A stretch of DNA of 7,072 nucleotides, from assembly GCA_963977945.1 (NCBI GenBank), contig CAXBQO010000056.1:1-7072 (forward strand). Direction: 5' to 3'. Shown here one piece after another: positions 1 to 6,408 of this stretch. Made by a program: the position numbers and the translations under genes. Numbering within the stretch: the stretch's first letter is position 1; each line of letters opens with the position of its first letter. The notes under the pieces are model-generated. The model made no database searches. It was not told the origin of the DNA and saw nothing but the letters and a program-made list of their open reading frames with translations. The stretch comes from CALMJB01 sp963977945. GTDB taxonomy: Bacteria; Actinomycetota; Actinomycetes; Nanopelagicales; Nanopelagicaceae.

Positions 1-113
1 GTGTGTCTGGCGTACGCCCAATCAAAAAGTGCGGTGCGGATATTTCCGACATGCAAATCACCAGTCGGAGAAGGTGCAAACCTGACTCTGACTTGCTTCT
101 GTGATTTACTCAT
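1..113 (-). CDS. gltX: Glutamyl-tRNA synthetase, N-terminal fragment (cut by window edge)
   Basis: This is the start of a class I aminoacyl-tRNA synthetase that charges tRNA-Glu with glutamate in the cytoplasm. Only 37 codons and two bases are inside the window; the gene continues past the left edge. The ATG lies at 111-113. Residues 8-18 read VRVRFAPSPTG, followed by the HIGH-type ATP-binding signature HVGN at residues 21-24 and then IRTALFDWAYAR. The PSPTG plus HVGN combination is typical of GluRS; GlnRS would have a PEPNGYLHIGH-type motif. The KMSKS loop and anticodon-binding domain are outside the window. The gene is 38 nt downstream of the FAH-family gene, a pairing that is common in actinobacteria. 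The leader is very AT-rich and I see no Shine-Dalgarno sequence. Confidence 0.95.
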   Translation of the reverse strand, partial: MSKSQKQVRVRFAPSPTGDLHVGNIRTALFDWAYARH

Positions 114-151
114 AAATAAATGCTTTCACAATCTACAAAATTTTTTAAAAT

Positions 152-955
152 TTAGGGTTTTGGTTTAGCTGAAAGTTTATTCTTCAATGAACCTAAACCT
201 TCAATCTCAATCTCAATGTCCGCTCCTTCTGGCATAGCGCTGACTCCAGCCGGCGTTCCCGTGAGAATCACATCGCCAGGTAGCAGCGTCATGGCTTCGG
301 TAACAAACTCGATTATTTGGCCGATTTTGAAAACCATATTAGAAAGCACATCTTGTTGCTTAATTTCACCATTTACTTTGGCAGATATTTTCTGATTAAG
401 TGGAGCAAATTCGGTATCAATCCAAGGTCCTATTGGGCAAAAACCATCAAAACCTTTTGCTCTTGTCCATTGGCCATCAACCTTTTGTAAATCTCGTGCC
501 GTTACATCATTTGCAATTGTGTATCCAAAAATTACCTCTTTGATTTTATTTGCCGGTACCGATTTACAAATACGACCAATAACAATTGCTAACTCCGCCT
601 CATGATCAATTCGCTCGCTCATTTTTGGCCAAGTTATTACCTCATTTGGACCAATGACTGAGGTGTTAGGTTTTATAAAAATTATTGGTGAAGTCGGAAC
701 TTTAGAATCCATTTCAGCAGCATGATCGGCATAATTTTTACCAATACAAACAACTTTACTTCTCGGAATCACAGGTGCGAGAAGTCGTACTTCAGATAAA
801 TTTAAATTAACTTCATTCGAGGAAATTGGATTAAACCCCGCGTAAATTGGATCGCCTTTTAGTAATTTAATGGAATTATCTGGTTCTAATAAACCAAAAA
901 GTGGATCAGTACCCAGACCTTTTTCAGCTGCGACTGTAAATCTGATCACTCTCAT
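152..955 (-). CDS. Fumarylacetoacetate hydrolase (FAH) family protein
   Basis: This 267-residue cytoplasmic enzyme belongs to the FAH superfamily, whose members hydrolyse, decarboxylate or isomerise acylpyruvates and related 2-oxo acids using a divalent metal. Residues 1-60 are the variable N-terminal domain. The catalytic fold starts near residue 67 with KVVCIGKNYADHAAEM. The metal ligands are probably E119 and E121 in DHEAELAIVIG and D150 in GYTIANDVTARDLQ. Other family blocks are KGFDGFCPIGPW (167-178) and PGDVILTGTPAGV (226-238). The length is normal for the bacterial FAHD1/HpcE-like branch (about 250-280 aa). The exact substrate cannot be read from sequence: acylpyruvase, oxaloacetate decarboxylase or homoprotocatechuate-pathway isomerase are all possible, and no aromatic-catabolism genes are nearby. 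The ATG starts 4 nt after the upstream stop codon, so translational coupling is likely. It sits just before gltX, as in many actinobacteria. Confidence 0.93.
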   Translation of the reverse strand: MRVIRFTVAAEKGLGTDPLFGLLEPDNSIKLLKGDPIYAGFNPISSNEVNLNLSEVRLLAPVIPRSKVVCIGKNYADHAAEMDSKVPTSPIIFIKPNTSVIGPNEVITWPKMSERIDHEAELAIVIGRICKSVPANKIKEVIFGYTIANDVTARDLQKVDGQWTRAKGFDGFCPIGPWIDTEFAPLNQKISAKVNGEIKQQDVLSNMVFKIGQIIEFVTEAMTLLPGDVILTGTPAGVSAMPEGADIEIEIEGLGSLKNKLSAKPKP

Positions 956-959
956 ATTT

Positions 960-2327
960 TTAAACTTCTGCCTCTGAAGTTTTACCTAAGTCACTTAAAT
1001 TTTTGCCCACCCTCTCAACCAATACCGTGGCGATTCGATGTCGACGTCCAACTGGGCGTTCAGCGGTTAGCTTCCAATCTGCTACCAAAATTGAGCTACC
1101 CGGAATTGGAACTCGGCCTAATTGTTTGGCAAGTACACCGCCGACAGAATCAACTTCCTCAATTTGCTCAGGTGGAAATTCAATTTCAAATTCATCGGCA
1201 AAATCTGCAATATTCATACGAGCAGAAACCCGAGCGCGATCTGACTCTAACCACTCAACCTCTTGCTCGCCATCGTCATACTCATCGGAAATCTCACCAA
1301 CAATTTCCTCCAAAATATCTTCGATAGTAATCAAACCGGCGGTACCACCATATTCATCTACAACTATCGCCATATGGCTATGGTCGCGTTGCATTTGTTT
1401 TAATAATTCAGCCGCCGTTTTATTTTCCGGCACAAAAATTGCCTTGCGAAGATTCTCGCTGACTTTTTCAGTTAGCTCTGAATCTCGAAATTCGTGAACT
1501 CGTTTTGCTAAATCTTTTACATAAGCAATTCCAACCACATTATCTAAATCTGATTCAATGACTGGAATCCTGGTAAATCCAGAACGTAACGCCAATGAAA
1601 GTGCTTGTCTTAAATTCTTATCTGATTCAATCCAAACCATTTCAGTGCGTGGCACCATTAGTTCTCGAACTAATGTGTCACCTAAATCAAAAACCGAATG
1701 AATCATTTCTCGCTCAGACTCTTCAACTAAGCCGCGCTCTCGAGCCTGATCTACTAAATCTCGCAACTCCGCTTCATTGGCAAATGGTCCACTTTTAAAT
1801 CCTTTACCTGGGGTAATTGCATTTCCAACTGCAATCAACAATTGCGTGATCGGACCTAAAACTTTTGAAAGTGAATCGGCAACTAATATCGCGGGTATCG
1901 CCCATTTAATTGCATTTTGTTTTCCAAGAGTGCGTGGACCAACGCCGACTAACACATATGAAAGCGCCACCATCAAAAGTGTCGCTAAAGCCAACTCTAA
2001 AAAGTTATTTCCAATTAAGCTGGAAAAACTAGATTTGTCTTGAATTACCCAATCTGCCACCACTATTACCGCAGCTATTTCTAAAAACTTTCTAGCGAAA
2101 AGTAAAACATTTAAATACTTAGATGGTTGATTGCTCCAAACTGCAAATCTTCTAGCAAGTTTTGGCTTGGCTTCACTTATTTCCTCAATGAATACTCGAG
2201 AAAGAGAATTAAGCGCAGATTCAGAGCCGGCTAGAAATCCAGCCATTAACAATAGAAATGGCACGCTCAAGAGCAAGCCAAGTGAATTGATTGAATTTAG
2301 TGAATTTAGCGTTGAAGTTGAATCCAT
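960..2327 (-). CDS. CNNM-type membrane protein with CBS pair and CorC/HlyC domain (hemolysin C-like)
   Basis: This 455-residue inner-membrane protein belongs to the CNNM/CorB family, related to Mg2+ (and Co2+) transport; the old 'hemolysin' name is historical. The N-terminal DUF21/CNNM region has hydrophobic segments at roughly residues 16-38, 72-95, 108-130 and 143-165, and includes the small-residue stretch AGFLAGSESALNSLSR. A cytoplasmic CBS pair follows: the first motif begins at RELMVPRTEM (221-230) and the second contains DEYGGTAGLITIEDILEEIVGEI, written here in two parts: DEYGGTAGLI (324-333) and TIEDILEEIVGEI (334-346). The C-terminal CorC_HlyC domain covers about 357-440. An acidic patch (DEYDDGEQEVE, 348-358) links CBS and CorC domains. 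The length is normal for actinobacterial homologues. It follows ybeY by 9 nt, the conserved actinobacterial position. No Shine-Dalgarno sequence precedes the ATG, so reinitiation after ybeY is plausible. The substrate ion is inferred from the family only. Confidence 0.94.
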   Translation of the reverse strand: MDSTSTLNSLNSINSLGLLLSVPFLLLMAGFLAGSESALNSLSRVFIEEISEAKPKLARRFAVWSNQPSKYLNVLLFARKFLEIAAVIVVADWVIQDKSSFSSLIGNNFLELALATLLMVALSYVLVGVGPRTLGKQNAIKWAIPAILVADSLSKVLGPITQLLIAVGNAITPGKGFKSGPFANEAELRDLVDQARERGLVEESEREMIHSVFDLGDTLVRELMVPRTEMVWIESDKNLRQALSLALRSGFTRIPVIESDLDNVVGIAYVKDLAKRVHEFRDSELTEKVSENLRKAIFVPENKTAAELLKQMQRDHSHMAIVVDEYGGTAGLITIEDILEEIVGEISDEYDDGEQEVEWLESDRARVSARMNIADFADEFEIEFPPEQIEEVDSVGGVLAKQLGRVPIPGSSILVADWKLTAERPVGRRHRIATVLVERVGKNLSDLGKTSEAEV

Positions 2328-2336
2328 GGGCGTTAG

Positions 2337-2768
2337 CTATTTAGCCCACTCATTTAGTAAATCTTGTTGTAATTTAAACATGATTTTCTCTTCATCGCTT
2401 TGACGATGATCAAAGCCCATTAAATGTAAAACGCCATGCACCGTCAACAGCAACAACTCTTTTTCTAGAGATTGTTTTCCATTTTGCTCGGCATAATCTG
2501 GACAAAGCACTACATCTCCGAGCATGCCTGGTCCTTCAGGTGCTGAATTAGGCGATAACTCATCCATCGGAAATGACAACACATCTGTCGGACCACTTTC
2601 ATCCATCCACTGCATATGTAAATCACTCATTTCATCAAGATCTACCAACCTGATGGCGAGTTCACAATCTGGATGCAAACCCATTTGATTCATTACAAAA
2701 TCAGCCACACTTTTTATGCTGGCTTCATCACAATCTCGACCAGAATCATTATCAATTTCTATGCGCAT
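2337..2768 (-). CDS. ybeY: Endoribonuclease YbeY (rRNA maturation factor)
   Basis: YbeY is a single-domain zinc metalloprotein of the UPF0054 family that takes part in 16S rRNA 3'-end maturation and late 70S ribosome quality control in the cytoplasm. The 143-residue product carries the diagnostic metal motif HGVLHLMGFDH, with ligands H111, H115 and H121. Upstream it has the conserved TDVLSFPMDE block (61-70) and LGDVVLCPDYAEQ (83-95). The length is close to the family norm of 150-180 aa, slightly short. It lies 19 nt after phoH, which encodes its usual partner ATPase (YbeZ), and 9 nt before the CNNM/CBS gene; this triplet is widely conserved. The 19-nt leader is AT-rich with a small ATTTAAAT palindrome and no visible Shine-Dalgarno sequence. 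The identification is secure from the motif and the neighbours. Confidence 0.97.
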   Translation of the reverse strand: MRIEIDNDSGRDCDEASIKSVADFVMNQMGLHPDCELAIRLVDLDEMSDLHMQWMDESGPTDVLSFPMDELSPNSAPEGPGMLGDVVLCPDYAEQNGKQSLEKELLLLTVHGVLHLMGFDHRQSDEEKIMFKLQQDLLNEWAK

Positions 2769-2787
2769 GATTTAAATGTAGGGAAAT

Positions 2788-3798
2788 TTATTTGCGATCA
2801 GATTTACCAGCGCGAAATGCGGTGGTGTTTTTAGATAGATTCTGATCCCATCTACCGTAAGCATCTACAATCTGTGAAACTAACTTATTTCTGACCACAT
2901 CATCTGAAGTCAGATTCATAAAGCAAATATCGGAAACTTCTTCCAAAATATCGTGGACTATTTTTAAACCGCTGTTGTTGTTATTTGGTAAATCAATTTG
3001 CGTTATATCGCCAGTGACCACCATCTTTGAACCAAAACCTAATCTAGTTAAAAACATTTTCATTTGTTCTGGAGTTGTATTTTGAGCTTCATCTAAAATA
3101 ACAAATGCATCATTTAATGTTCGTCCACGCATATAGGCAAGTGGCGCAACTTCAATGATTCCCGCCTGCATTAATTTAGGAATTGAATCTTGATCAATCA
3201 TGTCGTGCAGCGCGTCAAAAAGTGGTCGCAAATAAGGATCGATTTTTTCATGCAAAGTTCCTGGTAAAAAGCCCAAACGCTCCCCTGCTTCTACTGCCGG
3301 CCTAGTCAAAATTATTCGATTTACCTGTTTGGCTTGTAATGCTTGTACCGCTTTTGCCATCGCTAAATAAGTTTTACCGGTTCCGGCCGGACCTATTCCA
3401 AATGTAATTGTGTGTTTATCAATTGCCTCAACATATCTTTTTTGATTTGCCGTCTTAGGACGAATTGTTTTGCCGCGATTGCTTAAAATATTTAGCGTCA
3501 ATATTTCTGCCGGGTGCGCCACTGGTTCACTTTTTAACATTTGAATACAGCGAACCACAGCGTCGACAGAAAGAGTTTGTCCTGATCTTAATAAAACCAG
3601 AAGTTCGGTAATTAGGTCTTTAACCAAAGTGGCTGAATGATCTGGCCCTTTAATCATAAATTCATTGCCACGAATAGTTATTTTTAAATCTGGAAATCTT
3701 TCTTCAATGACCTTCACATACGAGTCATTAGGCCCAACCAGGGCAACCATGGGAATTGAGGTGGGAATATTTATAACAATTGATTCCATCTGGGCCAA
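2788..3798 (-). CDS. PhoH-like ATPase (YbeZ type)
   Basis: This 336-residue cytoplasmic P-loop ATPase belongs to the PhoH/YbeZ family, thought to work with YbeY on RNA. An N-terminal KH-like portion (about residues 5-60) is followed by the ATPase core. Walker A is GPAGTGKT (136-143), Walker B is VILDEAQN (233-240, with D236 and E237), and the block RPAVEAGERLGFLPG (166-180) is typical of the family. Length is normal (about 320-350 aa). The start is ambiguous. The longest frame begins with TTG at 3796-3798, and an ATG three codons in (3787-3789) is the alternative. An AGAAGA purine run about 5 nt before the TTG mildly favours the longer form. It is followed 19 nt later by ybeY, the expected functional pairing. 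Phosphate-starvation control, suggested by the PhoH name, is not visible here. Confidence 0.95.
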   Translation of the reverse strand: MAQMESIVINIPTSIPMVALVGPNDSYVKVIEERFPDLKITIRGNEFMIKGPDHSATLVKDLITELLVLLRSGQTLSVDAVVRCIQMLKSEPVAHPAEILTLNILSNRGKTIRPKTANQKRYVEAIDKHTITFGIGPAGTGKTYLAMAKAVQALQAKQVNRIILTRPAVEAGERLGFLPGTLHEKIDPYLRPLFDALHDMIDQDSIPKLMQAGIIEVAPLAYMRGRTLNDAFVILDEAQNTTPEQMKMFLTRLGFGSKMVVTGDITQIDLPNNNNSGLKIVHDILEEVSDICFMNLTSDDVVRNKLVSQIVDAYGRWDQNLSKNTTAFRAGKSDRK

Positions 3799-3849
3799 TT
3801 CTATCTTCTTATTAAATATGCGCAGTTAATATGGAAAGTCCTAGCAGAT

Positions 3850-4185
3850 TTAACCTGGTGGCCAAGCAAATGCCCGCCCAGCGAGCAAATGAATATGAGC
3901 ATGAAAAACTGATTGACCAGCACTTGCACCGGTATTTAAAACGGTTCGATAACCAGTTAATTTTTTATCAACTGCTATTTCTTCTGCCATTTGAAACATC
4001 TGCCCAACTAATTTCTCATCTTTGGTGGCAACTTGACCAATATTTTCAAAATGTTGATTCGGAATAATAAGAATATGAGTTGGCGCTTGAGGTGTAATGT
4101 CATTAAAAGCGGTTACAAAATCATTTTTTGCAACTATTTGGGCAGGAATATTGCCGGCAACAATTTTACAAAATAAGCAATCCAT
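3850..4185 (-). CDS. HIT-family nucleotide hydrolase (HinT-like)
   Basis: This 111-residue cytoplasmic protein belongs to the histidine-triad superfamily, most like the HINT branch that hydrolyses nucleoside phosphoramidates and aminoacyl-AMP. The catalytic triad motif is FHAHIHLLAGR, with H95, H97 and H99. C3 and C6 of the opening MDCLFCKI form the usual N-terminal half of the HINT zinc site. DITPQAPTHILIIPNQH (29-45) is the standard substrate-pocket region, and the protein ends in WPPG as HINT proteins do, so it is full length. The ATG at 4183-4185 has the one clear Shine-Dalgarno in the window, an AGGA that overlaps the rsmE stop codon. A 51-nt gap separates it from phoH, the longest in the window. 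A HIT gene between rsmE and phoH is seen in several actinobacteria. The natural substrate is unknown. Confidence 0.94.
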   Translation of the reverse strand: MDCLFCKIVAGNIPAQIVAKNDFVTAFNDITPQAPTHILIIPNQHFENIGQVATKDEKLVGQMFQMAEEIAVDKKLTGYRTVLNTGASAGQSVFHAHIHLLAGRAFAWPPG

Positions 4186-4192
4186 TTTTTTA

Positions 4193-4196
4193 TCCT
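4193..4196 (-). promoter_or_regulatory. Shine-Dalgarno sequence of the HIT gene
   Basis: Read on the minus strand this is AGGA, 7 nt before the HIT ATG, overlapping the TAG stop codon of rsmE. It is the only well-placed Shine-Dalgarno core I could find in front of any gene here, and it supports the assigned start. Confidence 0.6.
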
Positions 4197-4920
4197 ACCA
4201 ATTACCAGCCAGAGTATTTATTGCACTAGTCGCAGCCAAAGCAACATGTGCTGATCTAAATGTCGAATTTGCCAATTTAGCCGCAAGTACATTGGTATTT
4301 TTAAATTGTGCAGTTTCTGCATCACTTACTCCGCCTTCTGGCCCAATTATTAATAAAATTTTCGATTTACCTATTTTGTACACCTTTGAAATTGGATCTT
4401 CAGCATTTTGATCAAGCAAAATTACTTGATCGTAATCTGATAATTTTTCAATTAATTGTTTAGTACTTGAAACCTCTTGTACCGAAGGTACTGAATAAAT
4501 ATGGCATTGCTTAGCCGCCTCATAAACTGATGTTTGCCATTTAAGTCTTGAGTTTGTCTGCCATTTCCCGATTGAATGCTCTGCGCTCCAAGGAATCAAC
4601 TCATGAACCCCCGATTGAGTTATAAGTTCTAGCATCTCTTTTGTGCGGTCAGACTTAACAATTGCTTGTGCGATAGAAATTTGAATTTTCGACTGCGGTT
4701 GCTGTTTTTCTTGAGTAATTTTTACTGAAAAGTTTTTGCGATTAGTTTCGATAATTCTTCCAAAAGCTACTTTGCCTAAACCATCACTTATCTCTACGAA
4801 ATCATCAACTTTTAGCCGAAGAACTTTGAGTGCATGATGAGCATCATCACCGATAATCTCGATGGTTTCAGATTTAGGAAGGTTTGATACAAAAAATAAT
4901 GGAGAGTTAACGGAAGGCAT
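4195..4920 (-). CDS. rsmE: 16S rRNA (uracil-1498-N3)-methyltransferase RsmE, with divergent signature residues
   Basis: RsmE is a SPOUT-class (knotted) methyltransferase that uses S-adenosylmethionine to methylate U1498 in helix 44 of 16S rRNA. The 241-residue protein has the normal length and layout: a PUA-like N-terminal domain (about 1-73, with DDAHHALKVLRLK at 25-37) and a SPOUT domain (about 74-241). The cofactor-binding motif LLIIGPEGGVSDAE (189-202) is intact, and KSDRTKEM (89-96) matches the usual KGDR block. Other signatures are changed: TQSGV (101-105) in place of TELGV, AEHSIGKW (113-120) where ERS is usual, EAAKQCHI (134-141) where EAxxQSxR is usual, and STFRSAHVAL (219-228) where LRTETA is usual. 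The gene overlaps the end of dnaJ by 14 nt in another frame, consistent with translational coupling. A small AAGGG lies only about 1 nt before the ATG, too close to be a standard ribosome binding site. Family and position are secure; full activity is not proven. Confidence 0.92.
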   Translation of the reverse strand: MPSVNSPLFFVSNLPKSETIEIIGDDAHHALKVLRLKVDDFVEISDGLGKVAFGRIIETNRKNFSVKITQEKQQPQSKIQISIAQAIVKSDRTKEMLELITQSGVHELIPWSAEHSIGKWQTNSRLKWQTSVYEAAKQCHIYSVPSVQEVSSTKQLIEKLSDYDQVILLDQNAEDPISKVYKIGKSKILLIIGPEGGVSDAETAQFKNTNVLAAKLANSTFRSAHVALAATSAINTLAGNW

Positions 4921-6040
4921 CCCTTACTCGATTAAAAAATCCTTTTCCATCATTTTGTTCATCGTGAGCTATGTCGTTTACCAAATTTACTTTTATTTTG
5001 GTGACATCTTCTTTGCGAGACTTAATAAATTCATTTATATATTTCTCTTGTTCGGCATTTAGTTTTGTTGGGGTTTGAATATCAATATGAACCAACAAAT
5101 CTCCCCGGCCTGAGCCACGTAATTTAGTTACACCTAAGCCTTTCAAAACTAAAACATCGCCGCTTTGAACACCGGCTTTTATCTCTAACTCGCGATCACC
5201 ATCAAGTGTTGGCACTTGCACTTTTGCACCCAAAATCGCTGCCGCCATATTTATTGTTATAGATAAATGTAAATCGACCCCTTCACGAATTAAATTTTCA
5301 TGTGGTGTAACTACGATTTCTAAATATAAATCTCCAGCTGGTCCACCACCTGGGCCAACCTCTCCCACACCTGACATTTGAATTCGATTTCCAGTTTCAA
5401 CACCGGCTGGAATTTTTACCGGAATTTTTTTGCGAGTGCGTACTCGACCATCTCCGGCACACTCACCACACGGATCACTAATTACACTTCCAAAACCAGA
5501 ACAATTTGCACATGGACGTGTAGTCATTACTTGTCCAAGAATTGAACGACTTACTTGTTGTGTTTCACCACGACCATTACAAATTCGACATGTAGTTGGT
5601 GAACCACCATCTCTACTGCCAGAACCTTGGCATTTTTCACATCGCACCGCGGTATCAACTGATAACTCACGATCGCAACCAAATGTCGCTTCCGCTAAAT
5701 TAACTTCGACTCTTAATAGTGCATCTTGTCCAGGGCGCATTCTTTGGCGTGGACCTCTTTGTCCACCGCCGCCAAAAAATGCATCCATAATGTCGGAGAA
5801 ACCAAAACCACCAAAGTTTGCTCCACCAGAAAATCCAGAACCACCTAAGTCATAATTTTGTCTTCGTTCTGGATCACTTAAAACTTCATATGCAGCGGTT
5901 ATTTCCTTAAATTTTTCCTGCACCGCTGGATCTGGATTTACATCTGGGTGATATTCCCGTGCCAATCTTCTATAAGCCTTTTTAATTTCATCAAACGAGG
6001 AATCTCGCCCGACGCCAAGGGTTTGATAAAGATCGGCCAT
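4907..6040 (-). CDS. dnaJ: Type I DnaJ co-chaperone (actinobacterial DnaJ2 position)
   Basis: This 377-residue cytoplasmic Hsp40 stimulates the ATPase of DnaK and delivers unfolded clients. The J domain (about 1-66) has the invariant HPD at 31-33. A Gly/Phe-rich linker spans about 66-104. The cysteine-rich zinc domain carries all four CxxCxGxG repeats: CEKCQGSG (134-141), CRICNGRG (151-158), CANCSGFG (177-184) and CGECAGDG (191-198), so both zinc sites should form. The C-terminal client-binding domains follow from about 205, ending in GFFNRVRDAFR, a tail like that of actinobacterial DnaJ2 proteins. The neighbour rsmE, rather than dnaK-grpE, marks this as the hrcA-linked copy rather than the dnaK-operon copy. 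The usual upstream hrcA is absent; a DoxX-like gene lies 26 nt upstream. I found no CIRCE or HspR operator in front of it. Confidence 0.97.
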   Translation of the reverse strand: MADLYQTLGVGRDSSFDEIKKAYRRLAREYHPDVNPDPAVQEKFKEITAAYEVLSDPERRQNYDLGGSGFSGGANFGGFGFSDIMDAFFGGGGQRGPRQRMRPGQDALLRVEVNLAEATFGCDRELSVDTAVRCEKCQGSGSRDGGSPTTCRICNGRGETQQVSRSILGQVMTTRPCANCSGFGSVISDPCGECAGDGRVRTRKKIPVKIPAGVETGNRIQMSGVGEVGPGGGPAGDLYLEIVVTPHENLIREGVDLHLSITINMAAAILGAKVQVPTLDGDRELEIKAGVQSGDVLVLKGLGVTKLRGSGRGDLLVHIDIQTPTKLNAEQEKYINEFIKSRKEDVTKIKVNLVNDIAHDEQNDGKGFFNRVRDAFR

Positions 6041-6047
6041 AACTTAA

Positions 6048-6059
6048 ATTTTATAAAAT
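6048..6059. other. Perfect 12-bp AT palindrome in the dnaJ leader
   Basis: The 26-nt gap between the DoxX-like gene and dnaJ contains the perfect palindrome ATTTTATAAAAT, ending 8 nt upstream of the dnaJ ATG. It includes TATAAA on the minus strand, a close match to a -10 hexamer, but no good -35 lies 16-18 nt further up. It could be an AT-rich operator, a weak promoter element, an mRNA structure at the start site, or chance in AT-rich DNA. Confidence 0.3.
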
Positions 6060-6066
6060 AAAGCCG

Positions 6067-6408
6067 TTATTGCTTAATTACTAATAAAATCGTAATTAAA
6101 ATCAACAAAAATCCAGCCGGAAAAGCGGTGCGACGCTTTTGTTTTTGAAAATGAACAAAAATAGCTCCGAGCATGGTGCACCAAAGCCCAACCGCGGCTA
6201 GCCAACCAAATTTGTCCGCTGGATAACGCAGCCCCCACACCAACCCCAGCGCACAAATTAATTCAAAAATTCCAATAAGTTTTGCGATTTGATCAGGGAC
6301 TTGTAAATCTCTCGTGCCGCTTAATCCCGCTGCGCTTCCTGACATTTTGCTAATTCCAGATACGGCAAAAATTAATGCTAAAAATCCAGCCAAAATATTT
6401 GTAATCAT
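6067..6408 (-). CDS. DoxX-like four-helix membrane protein
   Basis: This is a 113-residue inner-membrane protein with four predicted hydrophobic helices at about residues 2-18, 42-60, 67-86 and 96-112. The helix-1 end FAVSGISKM (14-22), the helix-2 pattern IGIFELICALGLV (45-57) and MLGAIFVH (79-86) fit the DoxX/DoxX-like superfamily. Members have been tied to terminal oxidases, thiosulfate oxidation or redox stress, but most have no proven role, so no function is assigned. Length is normal for the short DoxX-like group. The gene starts 12 nt after the hemW stop and ends 26 nt before dnaJ, sitting where most actinobacteria carry the heat-shock repressor hrcA. The sequence before its ATG (TTTTTCCT) has no Shine-Dalgarno; coupling to hemW termination is plausible. 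A 60-codon frame overlapping its 3' part on the same strand is rejected as a shadow. Confidence 0.82.
   Translation of the reverse strand: MITNILAGFLALIFAVSGISKMSGSAAGLSGTRDLQVPDQIAKLIGIFELICALGLVWGLRYPADKFGWLAAVGLWCTMLGAIFVHFQKQKRRTAFPAGFLLILITILLVIKQ

Noticed and set aside
114..151. Possible terminator between the FAH gene and gltX (AAAATTTTTTAAAAT run)
   Set aside because: It has only A/T pairing with no GC stem, so no stable hairpin; more likely just an AT-rich spacer.
1003..1497. 164-codon plus-strand open frame, with smaller neighbours at 1091-1327, 1595-1798, 1777-2043 and 2131-2403
   Set aside because: All lie antisense to the well-supported CNNM/CBS gene (and partly ybeY), have Ser/Thr-rich or low-complexity translations, and match no family I recognise.
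3831..4411. Plus-strand open frames at 3831-4067 and 4097-4411
   Set aside because: They are antisense to the HIT and rsmE genes, whose motifs are clear. No recognisable domain or start signal.
4710..4730. HAIR-like (HspR) inverted repeat: CTTGAGT, 7-nt spacer, ACTGAAA
   Set aside because: The second half matches ACTCAAG at only 5 of 7 positions, and the site lies inside the rsmE coding region rather than before a chaperone gene.
4862..5062. 66-codon plus-strand frame with a hydrophobic aromatic-rich translation that could pass for a small membrane protein
   Set aside because: It lies antisense across the dnaJ 3' end and rsmE 5' end. The hydrophobicity is what AT-rich antisense of Lys/Glu/Asn codons produces.
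5430..5855. 141-codon plus-strand open frame rich in Pro, Ser and Arg
   Set aside because: It is the antisense of the Gly- and Cys-rich DnaJ coding region. The composition mirrors the CxxCxGxG and Gly/Phe segments, so it is a coding shadow.
6074..6256. 60-codon minus-strand frame inside the DoxX-like gene
   Set aside because: It is an alternative frame of a gene with four clear membrane helices and has no independent support.
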